Origin: Sphingomonas palustris
GTDB taxonomy: Bacteria; Pseudomonadota; Alphaproteobacteria; Sphingomonadales; Sphingomonadaceae
DNA: 47,186 bases
Assembly (NCBI GenBank): GCA_026225215.1
Contig: JAMFSI010000134.1
Coordinates: 1-47,186, forward strand
Direction of reading: 5' to 3'
Part shown: positions 32,770 through 41,035 of the stretch, one piece after another
How the letters are laid out: each line of letters starts with the position of its first letter
Numbering within the stretch: the stretch's first letter is position 1
Notes under the pieces: model-generated
Seen by the model: the letters and a program-made list of their open reading frames with translations, nothing else
Database searches by the model: none
Told to the model about the DNA's origin: nothing
Made by a program: the position numbers and the translations under genes

Positions 32770-32787
32770 ATGAAATACTTATTTCAT
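32770..32787. promoter_or_regulatory. Operator-like palindrome 4 (ATGAAATA-CT-TATTTCAT)
   Basis: Perfect 8-bp arms around CT, centre 54 bp from palindrome 3 and about 50 bp upstream of the porin start. It begins just after a possible -35 (TTGTCA at 32759-32764), so binding here would be placed to affect porin transcription. Confidence 0.6.
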
Positions 32788-32828
32788 ATTTAGCGGGCAG
32801 CAAGCTAGATTTATACAGGGAGTTCCTA

Positions 32829-34526
32829 ATGAGATTGTCCAGCGCTTTGCTGGCGGCAGTTGCCGTCGGCGCTATCGTCGTGCCAATTGCAGGCGCCCAG
32901 GCGGCGCCTGCGAAGCATCGCCATCCCCGCCATCATGCGCCGGTTGCCCATGCGAGCGCGGACGGCGCGCTACGCGAGCAGGTCGCCCAGTTGCAGGCCG
33001 AGGTCGCGAGCTTGCACCAGGAAGTGATCGCGCAGCGCCAGACCCAGGCATCCACTCAGGCCGAAGTCGCGCAGACCACCGCCCAGGTCGGGGCTCTTCA
33101 CGATCAGGTGGCCACCGCGCCGGTGATCACTCCCGATCAGGTTCATACCGAGATCGCGTCCGCCATCGATCAAGATCACAAGAAGCCCTATGTCGAATTC
33201 AAGGGCATCCACATCACCCCCGGTGGCTTTCTCGAAGCAGCTGGCATTTACCGCCAGCACAACATGACATCGGACATCGCCACCAATTTCAGCACCATCC
33301 CGTTCAAGAACACCGCCAGCGCGGCAACCTCGGAAGGCCGCTTCTCGGCTCGTCAGAGCCGCTTGTCGTTCCTCGCCGAAGGGCAGCCGAACAAGGACAC
33401 CAAGCTGTCGATGTATGGCGAGTTCGACTTCCTGGGCGCGGCGCAGACCGCCAATTCGAACGAGAGCAACAGCTATCAGCCGCGTATCCGCAATCTCTAC
33501 GCGACCATCGACTGGAACCATGGCGACAGCGGCTGGCATTTCCTCGCCGGTCAGAGCTGGTCGCTGGTGACCATGAACACTATGGGTATCACCCCGCGCA
33601 CCGAAGCCAGCCCGACGGTGATCGATGCGCAATACGTTCCGGGCTTCGCCTGGGCGCGTCAGCCGGGTTTCCGCCTGACCGGCGACTTCGCCGATCACCA
33701 CCTCTGGGTCGCGGTATCGGCCGAAAACCCGCAGACGACCTTTGCCGGTACGGTTCCGGCGATCGTCACCTCCTACGACAATCTGCCCGGCGGCGGCAGC
33801 TCGGCAACGGTGACCAGCGGTGGTTCGCTTTACGCCAACACCAACAAGTTCTCGACCAACGGCACCCCTGATTTCATCGGTAAACTTGCCTATCAGGGTA
33901 ATATCGGCGGCCACGCGCTGCATCTCGAAGGCTTCGCACTCGACCGCACTTTCACCGCGCGTGAAGGCGTCGCGGGCACTGCTGTCAGCGTCAACAAGGG
34001 TGGCTATGGCTTCGGCGGCGGGATTATGCTCCAGGTCGTTCCCTCGGTGCTCGACGTCCAGTTCTCGGGCATGGGCGGCAAGGGCATCGGTCGCTACGGC
34101 ACTTCGGGCCTGCCCGACGTGGCCTTCGACGCCAACGGCGCGATCCACCCGGTCAAGGAATATATGATGCTGGGCGGCGCCACGCTGCACGCGACCAAGA
34201 TGCTCGACATCTATGGTTACGCCGGCGAGGAAGTCGAGCACAGCCTGCGCCTGGCCGGTGGTTATGGCATCGGCCAGGTCAACGCCAACGACAGCGGCTG
34301 CTTCGTCGAAAGCGCTTCCAGCGTTTGCGGTGGCAATACCCGCCGGGTTCGCCAGATTACCGGTGGCGTCTGGGACAAGATTTACAATGGCTCCTTCGGC
34401 CGCGCCCAGGTCGGGATCAACTACAGCTACACTCAGCGCCAATTATTCTATGCCTCCGACACCGGCAACGAACCGCAGGTTGGCGAGAGCATCGGCATGT
34501 TCAGCTTCCGCTACTATCCGTTCTGA
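32829..34526 (+). CDS. Outer-membrane porin with N-terminal coiled coil (DcaP-like)
   Basis: 565 residues. The signal peptide ends near VPIAGAQAAPA. A His/Pro stretch (KHRHPRHHAPVAH) is followed by a coiled coil (about 48-100: LREQVAQLQAEVASLHQEVIAQR), then a beta barrel (YVEFKGIHITPGGFLEAAGIYR, RFSARQSRLSFLAEGQ, LSMYGEFDFLG, GWHFLAGQSWSLVTM) ending in MFSFRYYPF with terminal Phe. This layout, trimer-forming coiled coil plus barrel with an AGQSWS loop segment, resembles DcaP-type channels for dicarboxylates or other organic anions. Ribosome site CAGGGAG. It is divergent from the small exported protein under the palindrome array and is followed by a strong terminator. Substrate unknown. Confidence 0.8.
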   Translation: MRLSSALLAAVAVGAIVVPIAGAQAAPAKHRHPRHHAPVAHASADGALREQVAQLQAEVASLHQEVIAQRQTQASTQAEVAQTTAQVGALHDQVATAPVITPDQVHTEIASAIDQDHKKPYVEFKGIHITPGGFLEAAGIYRQHNMTSDIATNFSTIPFKNTASAATSEGRFSARQSRLSFLAEGQPNKDTKLSMYGEFDFLGAAQTANSNESNSYQPRIRNLYATIDWNHGDSGWHFLAGQSWSLVTMNTMGITPRTEASPTVIDAQYVPGFAWARQPGFRLTGDFADHHLWVAVSAENPQTTFAGTVPAIVTSYDNLPGGGSSATVTSGGSLYANTNKFSTNGTPDFIGKLAYQGNIGGHALHLEGFALDRTFTAREGVAGTAVSVNKGGYGFGGGIMLQVVPSVLDVQFSGMGGKGIGRYGTSGLPDVAFDANGAIHPVKEYMMLGGATLHATKMLDIYGYAGEEVEHSLRLAGGYGIGQVNANDSGCFVESASSVCGGNTRRVRQITGGVWDKIYNGSFGRAQVGINYSYTQRQLFYASDTGNEPQVGESIGMFSFRYYPF

Positions 34527-34536
34527 TTCCAGCTTG

Positions 34537-34572
34537 GGCGCCGGCTAAATCCCCCTTGGGGTCGCCGGCGCC
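34537..34572 (+). terminator. GC-rich hairpin after the porin gene
   Basis: GGCGCCGGC and GCCGGCGCC form a 9-bp perfect stem; the loop has its own CCCC/GGGG pairing. Followed by TCACTCTTT, a weak T tract. It may protect the transcript end or act with the stronger terminator at 34623. Confidence 0.55.
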
Positions 34573-34622
34573 TCACTCTTTGAACTCGGTGGTGGGTTTC
34601 CGTCCCTTCCGGGTTCCAGCCT

Positions 34623-34670
34623 CGGGCATCGGTCGCTTCCGTTTTGGCAGCGGTCGGTGCCCGCTTTTTT
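34623..34670 (+). terminator. Rho-independent terminator downstream of the porin gene
   Basis: CGGGCATCGGTCGCT and AGCGGTCGGTGCCCG pair over 15 bp (three G-U wobbles) with an 11-nt loop, followed directly by CTTTTTT. A textbook intrinsic terminator. The rest of the 313-bp gap 34527-34839 holds the presumed promoter of the GGDEF-EAL gene in an AT-rich stretch (34750-34810) but no gene. Confidence 0.85.
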
Positions 34671-34839
34671 GGGCGCGAAGCTGCGTGGTCCCTATTCCAT
34701 TATAGTGGCGCCCCGTTTCCTCGGCTTCCACCGAAGGCACTTCTTAACCAAAACCTAGCGAATTAAAGTTATTAGACCCCGACTTTAAGTCGCATAATAA
34801 TATTACAGCCATGATGAAATGAGCTGGAACGGGGACTGA

Positions 34840-37185
34840 ATGATGGCGAAATTCTTGCGGCCGGATCACCGGCTGATCGCAGAAACACCCCTCAGCCTGC
34901 TGGCGTTGACGCGGCAGTATGTCGAGCCACATGAAGAACATTGGTTTGCCCGCTGCCGGGCGGATTATTTGCGCAATTTCCCGCTCTCACTCCTTGAACT
35001 GGTCCGCCTAGCATTGCTCTTGACGCTGATCGAACCCCTTAGCCATCCGACTTTCGGATTGGTCACCGTGGGCGGATGGGGGGCGGTCATGGCTATGCAG
35101 GCTTCGGCTCGCCGTAAGGAAGCCGCACCAGGCTTCGATGAAAAGCTGGCGTTGAGACGTCGCTACAGCGTGATACGATGGCGTGCCGCCTGGTGGTTCG
35201 GCGCCTTATTGGGCGGGATCATCATCGCGCCGCTCTCAAGCCATGAGGGTCTCATCGCACTGGGCATCGTGATGATGGTCATCGATGGATTAGGCGCCAT
35301 GTCGCTGCCCCATCTCGGGCTTGCGGCCAGCGTGGGAGGCGCCGCTGCGATCAGCATCGGCTTGGCAGCGCGCGATGGTTGGGCCGCTTCCCCCGTCGTC
35401 ATTGCGGTCTGGGTGATGGCCTCGTTCCTGCACTGGTCGCTTTATAATCTGTATTATATGTTCGCCACGCGGCGCATCCGCACGCGCAGGCTCAGCCAGT
35501 CGAACGAAACGATCCAGCTCGTGCTGAACCAGTATGACGACGAGGGTAGCGACTGGCTCTACGAGATCGATTCCGCCTATCGCATCGGCAAACCCTCCCC
35601 TCATTTCTGCAGCGCCTGCGGGCTCACCGCCACCGATCTGGAAGGCATGTCGCTGCTCAAACTGATCGGCGACACCGCAGAGGCCGGCGACCTGCATAAT
35701 CTATTCGAGGAAGGCCGGGCGTTCCGCAACGTCGTCGTCCCCGTCAGGGTTGCCGGCGCCGAGCGATGGTGGTCGCTGAACGGCCGCCCGGTGGACCGAT
35801 CGCATGGCGAAGAGCGCGGTTGGCGTGGTTTCATCGCGGACATTACCGCTGCGAAGCAAGCCGAGGCAAAAGTCGCCTTCATGGCGCATTACGACGTCCT
35901 GACCCAATTGCCGAACCGGACGCTGTTCAACGCCACCCTCGAGCGCGCGTTCCACCGCAATGCCCGCGAGGGAACCATCGGACTGCTCTATATCGACCTC
36001 GACCATTTCAAGGCCATCAATGACGGGCACGGCCATGATGTCGGCGATCAGGTGCTGATCGAGGTCGCACGCCGGCTCGAAGATGTGGTTCGGCCGCGCG
36101 ACATGATTGCCCGGCTGGGCGGCGATGAGTTCGTTATCCTGATGACCGATCTCGATACCGCCACCGCGGGCCTCGCCGTTGCCGAACGCGCGTTGGCCGC
36201 GATCGGCAACGCCATCGAGATCAACGACCAGGCCATGCCGATCGGCGCCTCGATCGGTGCGGCTTTCGCACCGCATGACGGCAAGACCGGCGACGAACTT
36301 CTGCGCGCCGCCGACCTTGCCATGTATGATGCCAAGTCGCGCGGACGGCGTGGCATCTCGGTGTTCGACGCCGAGATGCAGGTGCAAATGCAAGAGCGCC
36401 GCTCGCTCGAACTCGACTTGCGCGTCGCCATCGGACGCGGCGAACTTGAACTCCAGTATCAACCGCTGTTCGACATCGTCGCCGGGACCACAGCGGGATA
36501 TGAGGCCCTGCTCCGCTGGAATCACCCCTCACGCGGGCTCATCTCGCCCGATAATTTTATCCCCATCGCCGAGGAAACCGGAGCCATAGTCGAGATCGGC
36601 GAATGGGTCATCCGCACGGCGCTCGCTGAAGCCGCGACCTGGCCCGAGGATATTACCGTCGCGGTCAACATGTCGCCCGCCCAGATGAAGGACGGCAACA
36701 TCCTGTCGGTTGTGGTGAATGCGCTGGCGGCGAGCGGCGTTGAACCGCGCCGACTGGAACTCGAGATTACCGAAAACCTGCTGATGCAGGATTCGCCAGA
36801 AGTACTGGCAACGCTGCACAAGCTGCGGAGCATCGGGGTGCGCATTGCGCTCGACGATTTCGGCACCGGTTATTCCTCGCTCAATTATCTGCGCAGCTTC
36901 CCGTTCGACAAGATCAAGATCGACCGCTGCTTCGTCAGCGAGTTGGCTGACCGCGAGGACTGCCAGGCGATTGTCCGCTCGGTGATCGCCCTGGCCAAGG
37001 AACTCAACATGACGACGACGGCCGAGGGTGTGGAATATAGCAACCAGCTCGAAGCGCTACGCCGCGACGGCTGCACCCAGGCACAGGGTTTCCTGTACAG
37101 CCGCGCCCAGCCGGCCAGCGCGTTGCGATTTGAGCCCGCGGGCAATGGCAAGAAGGCAGTGAAAGCGCGCCGGCCTGCCGCCTAG
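34840..37185 (+). CDS. Membrane-bound GGDEF-EAL (diguanylate cyclase/phosphodiesterase) protein
   Basis: 781 residues. Residues about 45-210 hold five or so membrane helices (LLELVRLALLLTLIEPL, WWFGALLGGIIIAPL, LIALGIVMMVIDGLGAM, VVIAVWVMASFLHWSLYNLYYMF), then a PAS-like domain (SDWLYEIDSAYRIGKPSPHF, GLTATDLEGMSLLKLIGD), a GGDEF domain with intact GGDEF at 427-431 (IARLGGDEFVIL), and an EAL domain with EAL at 555-557 (YEALLRWNHP), ITENLLMQD, and DDFGTGYSSLNYLRSFPFDKIKIDR. All key motifs are intact, so both making and degrading c-di-GMP is possible. Its TAG stop is the first triplet of repeat copy B. Ligand sensed is unknown. Confidence 0.92.
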   Translation: MMAKFLRPDHRLIAETPLSLLALTRQYVEPHEEHWFARCRADYLRNFPLSLLELVRLALLLTLIEPLSHPTFGLVTVGGWGAVMAMQASARRKEAAPGFDEKLALRRRYSVIRWRAAWWFGALLGGIIIAPLSSHEGLIALGIVMMVIDGLGAMSLPHLGLAASVGGAAAISIGLAARDGWAASPVVIAVWVMASFLHWSLYNLYYMFATRRIRTRRLSQSNETIQLVLNQYDDEGSDWLYEIDSAYRIGKPSPHFCSACGLTATDLEGMSLLKLIGDTAEAGDLHNLFEEGRAFRNVVVPVRVAGAERWWSLNGRPVDRSHGEERGWRGFIADITAAKQAEAKVAFMAHYDVLTQLPNRTLFNATLERAFHRNAREGTIGLLYIDLDHFKAINDGHGHDVGDQVLIEVARRLEDVVRPRDMIARLGGDEFVILMTDLDTATAGLAVAERALAAIGNAIEINDQAMPIGASIGAAFAPHDGKTGDELLRAADLAMYDAKSRGRRGISVFDAEMQVQMQERRSLELDLRVAIGRGELELQYQPLFDIVAGTTAGYEALLRWNHPSRGLISPDNFIPIAEETGAIVEIGEWVIRTALAEAATWPEDITVAVNMSPAQMKDGNILSVVVNALAASGVEPRRLELEITENLLMQDSPEVLATLHKLRSIGVRIALDDFGTGYSSLNYLRSFPFDKIKIDRCFVSELADREDCQAIVRSVIALAKELNMTTTAEGVEYSNQLEALRRDGCTQAQGFLYSRAQPASALRFEPAGNGKKAVKARRPAA

Positions 37186-37252
37186 AGCATCGTGCCAAAA
37201 AGTGGGTACCGGTTTTTGGCGATAAACGATGCGGCAACAAAAGCTTAGAGCG
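37183..37252 (+). repeat. TAGAGCATCG stem-loop repeat, copy B
   Basis: Outer arms GCATCGT/ACGATGC, middle GCC/GGC, inner AAAAA/TTTTT around GTGGGTACCGG, then ACAAAAGCTTAGAGCG. The opening TAG is the stop codon of the GGDEF-EAL gene. A and T tracts on both sides of the hairpin suit a terminator acting in both directions. Member of a repeat family common in alphaproteobacterial intergenic DNA. Confidence 0.8.
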
Positions 37253-37283
37253 GGCGCGTGATTCGCATATTACGCTGCCCGCG

Positions 37284-37763
37284 CTAAAGCGCCGTGGTCA
37301 CATGCTCGCCCTGGATGTCGGCACGCACGTCCATCCCCAGCGCCATCTTGGCTCGGGTGAGCAAGTCCATCGCGCTGGCCCAGATGGTGGCGTCGCCCAG
37401 ATCCATGCGCAGCATCACCAGATTGGGATCTTCCTTACCGCCAGGGAACCAGGCCTCGACCCGTTCCGACCACTGCTTATCCAGGCGCGCGCGGCTGGTT
37501 TCGCGGACGAGCGTACCGTGAAAACGCGCAAACAGATCGTGACTTACCGCCGAATAGGTCGCGGTTGCGGCGCCCAGTGCAGCGAGGCGGTTCTGCGTGT
37601 TGGTGAAAAACCAGATCGCGCTGTCAGCATCTTTGTCGAGCTGCGCCGTCATCGGCGCGGGGCTTTCCGAATCGCTATCGAGCTGAAGCATGACGAAGGC
37701 GGACCGCTCCATTTCCTTCCAGAATCGAGCCTTGAGTTCGTCGGGGTTTCCTTCGGTATACAT
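37284..37763 (-). CDS. Pyridoxamine 5'-phosphate oxidase-fold protein (general stress protein 26-like)
   Basis: 159 residues with the split-barrel flavin-binding fold: LKARFWKEMERSAFVMLQLDS, AMTAQLDKDADSAIWFFTNTQNRL, ATATYSAVSHDLFARFHGTLV, RLDKQWSERVEAWFPGGKEDPNLVMLRMDLGDATIWAS. This matches the YdaG/general stress protein 26 group, small FMN- or FAD-binding proteins with roles in stress that are poorly defined. Complete, of normal length. It is transcribed divergently from the GST gene (215-bp gap, no clear sites) and convergent with the GGDEF-EAL gene, with copy B between as likely terminator. Confidence 0.85.
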   Translation of the reverse strand: MYTEGNPDELKARFWKEMERSAFVMLQLDSDSESPAPMTAQLDKDADSAIWFFTNTQNRLAALGAATATYSAVSHDLFARFHGTLVRETSRARLDKQWSERVEAWFPGGKEDPNLVMLRMDLGDATIWASAMDLLTRAKMALGMDVRADIQGEHVTTAL

Positions 37764-37978
37764 GATCGGACTCGCTTTTGGGGGGCGCCGGAATAATTTC
37801 CTGAACTACGACCATGAAACGCGGGCAGCGGCCTCGGGTTCCACATCCACTCGCGCCAAGGCGACCCGCCGCAGAGAGATAATCAAGACTTGCGGGTGGC
37901 GCCGGGCTGGCGGAAAGCGATGCAGCGATCGGCCATTACGATTCTTCGTAGAAATGCCGGCGCCGAGAGGAGAGGGCG

Positions 37979-38596
37979 ATGCTGACGGTTCATCATCTGG
38001 GGATTTCGCAATCGGAGCGGATCGTCTGGCTCTGCGAGGAGCTGGACGTCCCCTATTCGCTGATCCGTTACGAACGCGAGGCGACCATGGCCGCGCCACC
38101 TGCCTATAAGGCGCTCCATCCCCTTGGTACCGCTCCGATCATCAGCGACGGCGCGCTGGTGCTGGCCGAGACCGGGGCAATCGTCGAATATATCGCGCGA
38201 CGCTACGGCGGGGGCGCGCTGATCCTCGGGCCGGACCATCCCGACTTCGCCAACTACCTGTTCTGGTTTCATTACGCGAACGGCTCGATGGTGCCGGCCT
38301 TCATGATGGACGTAACCGCCCGGCGACTGGGTGCAGAACCGGCGAGTTCGCGCAGCGATATCGGCTTCGCGCTGGTCGAGGAACGGCTGGGTGAAGCGCC
38401 ATGGTTCGCCGGCGACGAGTTCACTGCTGCGGACATCATGATGGTGTTTCCGCTGACCAGGGCGCGCGTCGTTTCAAACCGCGATCTCACCGATTTTCCC
38501 AACCTGCGGGCCTATCTCCAGCGCCTCGGCGCGCGCCCGGCCTATCAGGCGGCAATGGCCAAAGCCGAGCCCGACCAGCCGCCCTTGCTGATCTGA
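37979..38596 (+). CDS. Glutathione S-transferase family protein
   Basis: 205 residues. The N-terminal thioredoxin-like domain reads LTVHHLGISQSERIVWLCEELDVPYSLI with a Ser-Gln-Ser at the usual catalytic Ser/Cys place, cis-Pro in LGTAPIISDG and ETGAIVEYIA (glutathione gamma-glutamyl contact Glu-Thr/Ser). The C-terminal all-helical domain has EAPWFAGDEFTAADIMMVFPL, the N-capping box. Ribosome site GAGAGGAGAG. Adjacent to the stress-type flavin-fold gene in divergent arrangement, so both may serve stress response. Substrate unknown. The stop is 3 bp before repeat copy C. Confidence 0.9.
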   Translation: MLTVHHLGISQSERIVWLCEELDVPYSLIRYEREATMAAPPAYKALHPLGTAPIISDGALVLAETGAIVEYIARRYGGGALILGPDHPDFANYLFWFHYANGSMVPAFMMDVTARRLGAEPASSRSDIGFALVEERLGEAPWFAGDEFTAADIMMVFPLTRARVVSNRDLTDFPNLRAYLQRLGARPAYQAAMAKAEPDQPPLLI

Positions 38597-38599
38597 TTT

Positions 38600-38670
38600 C
38601 GCTCTAAGTTTTTGCTATCGCATCGTTTAAGCGAAAAACCGGCACCCACTTTTTCGCACGATGCTCTAAA
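38600..38670 (-). repeat. TAGAGCATCG stem-loop repeat, copy C (inverted)
   Basis: Read on the minus strand: outer arms GCATCGT/ACGATGC, middle GCG/CGC, inner AAAAA/TTTTT around GTGGGTGCCGG, ending CTTAGAGCG. Its TAG is the stop codon of the minus-strand kinase (38666-38668), while its other end is 3 bp from the GST stop, so it sits exactly between two convergent genes as a bidirectional terminator would. Confidence 0.82.
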
Positions 38671-40231
38671 CGATCGGCAACCGCAATTCCGCTGTCAGCC
38701 CAACACGGCTGCCATCGCCAGCATAGCGGTTAGCGAGGCGCAGGGTGCCGCCGTGTTGTTCGGCGATGGCGAGGGCGAGGGTCAGCCCCAGCCCGGCGCC
38801 GCCGGTTTCGGTGTTGCGCGAGGGGTCGCCGCGGGTGAAGGGTTCGAGCATACGGGCAATGTCGGCTTCGGCGATGCCGGGGCCGTGATCGTCGATCCGG
38901 ATCACCGCCCAGTTCCGCGAACCGTCCTTGCTGCCGTCACCGCCAGCGGTCGTTTCGCGCGCCAGGGATACTTCGGCATCCTGGCCATAGCGCAGCGCAT
39001 TACTGATCAGATTGCGCAATGCCCGGCGCAGCCAGGTGGCGCGGAGCGAGACGACGATGCGCGGCATATCGCTCAGCTGCACCGGATCGCCCATGTCCTC
39101 ATACTCTTCCACCACCGAGGCGACGAGTGCCGACAATTCGCTCGGCTCGCGGGGGTCGCTGGGCCGACCGACCCGGGCCAGCGACAGAATATCGTCGAGC
39201 GAACGGACGATATCCTCGATCGTCGCTGCCATCCGACCGCGCTCGACATCGTCCTCGACCGATTCGATCCGCACCCGCAACGCCGCGAGCGGGGTTTTCA
39301 AATCGTGGCCGATGGCGCCCAGCATGACGTCCTTTTCATCGAGCAGCGTGATCACGCGTGCTTCCATGGCATTATGCGCTTGTATCAGGCGGCGCAGATC
39401 GTCGGGTCCGCTAGGCTGCAGCCCACCATCAGGATCGCGGGTTTCGGCAAAATGCTCCAGGCGCGCGGTCAGCGCCGCCAGCGGACGGGTGATCCGGCGA
39501 AGAATCAGCGCCGCCGCGCCCACCAGCAGGGCATAAGTCACCAGCGTCTGGATCAACAACGGCGACAACAGATTGCCCTGGTCGAGCGGCTCCATCACCC
39601 GCGCGATACGCCACGGGCCATGCGGATCGAGTTGCAGCGCGGCGATCAGGACGTGGCCGGGCGGCGGCGGATGATGCGCGAACATCTGCTCGCGCTGAGC
39701 GATATGAGCCTGGGCGACCGGGTCGGCGGAAAACGGCCGGTCGACGACGATGAGATTGGCGAGATTGACCGCTTGATCCTGAAAGACCTGACGCAGATCC
39801 TGCTCGACCTGGTTCATCCGCCGGTCCTGCGTGATCGGGGCGAATTGATTGACCAGCTCGGTCCGGTGGAATCCCCAATCCACCGATGGCTGAGCATGAT
39901 CATGCATTTGCCCATGATCGAGAAGCGGACCATGATCGAAGGGAGGGCCGTGATTGAACGCAACCAGCGGCGCGGCCAGCGCCTCATCGGCAGCGAGCCC
40001 ATGACCTGGCGCCAGCAGCGCAAAGTCGCTGGGGTGATGCGCCGGGCCGAACAAGCGCATCGCGACCATATGCACCAGCCCCTCCTCCTGACGGGCGGCC
40101 TGGGCGCGATATAGCAACACAGCGCTGATCGCCTGGGCCAGCAGCAGCGCCACCGCCAGCGCCAGCAGCACTTGCCCTTGCAGGCTGCTGGGCCACAAAC
40201 GAGAGCGGGCGGACCGTATGGGCGATGTCAT
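38666..40231 (-). CDS. Sensor histidine kinase with His-rich periplasmic sensor
   Basis: 521 residues from MTSPIRSARS. A membrane helix near 21-41 (LLALAVALLLAQAISAVLL) starts a long periplasmic domain with a striking stretch at 93-113 of repeated D/N-H units (NHGPP, DHGPL, DHGQM, HDH), plus H65/H66 and later AHHPPPPGH. A second helix (LLIQTLVTYALLVGAAALIL) leads to HAMP (ITRPLAALTARLEHFAE). H-box GAIGHDLKTPLAALR, N-box LRNLISNALRYGQ, G1 IDDHGPGI and G2 GGAGLGLTLA are intact. The His-rich loop suggests a transition metal or pH signal. It is coupled to its response regulator through an 18-codon ORF. Start was chosen at the ATGA overlap. Stop is given by repeat copy C. Confidence 0.87.
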   Translation of the reverse strand: MTSPIRSARSRLWPSSLQGQVLLALAVALLLAQAISAVLLYRAQAARQEEGLVHMVAMRLFGPAHHPSDFALLAPGHGLAADEALAAPLVAFNHGPPFDHGPLLDHGQMHDHAQPSVDWGFHRTELVNQFAPITQDRRMNQVEQDLRQVFQDQAVNLANLIVVDRPFSADPVAQAHIAQREQMFAHHPPPPGHVLIAALQLDPHGPWRIARVMEPLDQGNLLSPLLIQTLVTYALLVGAAALILRRITRPLAALTARLEHFAETRDPDGGLQPSGPDDLRRLIQAHNAMEARVITLLDEKDVMLGAIGHDLKTPLAALRVRIESVEDDVERGRMAATIEDIVRSLDDILSLARVGRPSDPREPSELSALVASVVEEYEDMGDPVQLSDMPRIVVSLRATWLRRALRNLISNALRYGQDAEVSLARETTAGGDGSKDGSRNWAVIRIDDHGPGIAEADIARMLEPFTRGDPSRNTETGGAGLGLTLALAIAEQHGGTLRLANRYAGDGSRVGLTAELRLPIV

Positions 40232-40284
40232 TCCGGGGATATGCGGGCTGTCATTCTGCGGCCGGGCATTCTGCGGGCGGTCAT
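40228..40284 (-). CDS. 18-codon leader ORF between response regulator and kinase
   Basis: Reads MTARRMPGRRMTARISPE. Its ATG overlaps the regulator stop as ATGA (40281-40284) and its TGA overlaps the kinase start as ATGA (40228-40231). It is made of a 15-bp tandem repeat, each unit with its own in-frame ATG. Most likely a coupling or slippage-derived spacer rather than a functional peptide, though it is arginine-rich. Confidence 0.4.
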   Translation of the reverse strand: MTARRMPGRRMTARISPE

Positions 40285-40287
40285 TCT
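40243..40287 (-). repeat. Three tandem 15-bp repeats at the regulator-kinase junction
   Basis: Minus-strand units AGAATGACCGCCCGC, AGAATGCCCGGCCGC and AGAATGACAGCCCGC, differing at two or three places. The unit count is a multiple of three bases, so gain or loss of units keeps the leader frame open. Confidence 0.8.
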
Positions 40288-41015
40288 GGCGTACCCGGCA
40301 CCCGGCGAACATCGGCGGCCAGCATATAGCCCCCGCCCCACACCGTCTGGATCATTTGCGGATTACGGCTGTCGATCTCGACCTTGCGGCGCAAGCGGCT
40401 GACCTGATTATCCACGGCGCGGTCGAACAGATGGGCTTCGCGACCCTGCACCATGTCGAGCAGCCGGTCGCGGTCGAGCACCTGGCGCGGATGCTCGAGA
40501 AACGCCATCAGCAGCCGGAACTCCACCGAGGAAATTGCCACGACGGCGCCATCAGGCGCGGTCAGCCGGCGTTTGAGGGGGTCGAGGCGCCAGCCTTCGA
40601 ACTGGAAATCCTCATCCGACGAAGTTTCGGAAGGGCCCCGCGCGGTGCGGCGCAGCACGCTGCGGATGCGGGCGACCAACTCGCGTGGCTCGAACGGCTT
40701 GACGACATAATCGTCCGCACCAATTTCCAGCCCGACGATGCGATCGGTGGCTTCGCCGCGGGCCGTCAGGAAGATCGTGGGAATCGCCCGGGTTTCGACG
40801 AGATGGCGGCAGAGCGACAGCCCGTCTTCACCCGGCATCATTATGTCGAGCAGCACCAGGTCGGGCGCTTCCTCTCCCAGCATCTGGCGGGCCTCGGCAG
40901 CGCCCGAAGCTTCGCGCACGACAAACCCCTGCCGGCCGAGATAAGCGGCCAGCGGTTCGCGCAGGCTGATCTCATCATCGACGAGCAGGAGGCTGGTGAG
41001 GGCGGCTTCCGTCAT
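40281..41015 (-). CDS. OmpR-family response regulator (EF-hand/His-rich operon)
   Basis: 244 residues from MTEAALTSLLLVDDE. Receiver: DDE acidic pair, phosphoacceptor Asp in LVLLDIMMPGEDG, Thr in IFLTARGEA, Lys in DYVVKPFEP. Winged helix: AISSVEFRLLMAFLEHPRQVLDRDRLLDMVQGREAHLFDRAVDNQVSRLRRKVE then QTVWGGGYMLAAD, resembling the OmpR/KdpE-like group. The ATG at 41015 has a poor ribosome site; TTG at 41039 would overlap the EF-hand stop and is an alternative. It lies between the EF-hand protein and the kinase genes. Direct repeats ATCTCGCGA upstream of the operon are a candidate autoregulatory site. Confidence 0.9.
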   Translation of the reverse strand: MTEAALTSLLLVDDEISLREPLAAYLGRQGFVVREASGAAEARQMLGEEAPDLVLLDIMMPGEDGLSLCRHLVETRAIPTIFLTARGEATDRIVGLEIGADDYVVKPFEPRELVARIRSVLRRTARGPSETSSDEDFQFEGWRLDPLKRRLTAPDGAVVAISSVEFRLLMAFLEHPRQVLDRDRLLDMVQGREAHLFDRAVDNQVSRLRRKVEIDSRNPQMIQTVWGGGYMLAADVRRVPGTPE

Positions 41016-41035
41016 GGGCGAAGCTTGCACACCGA

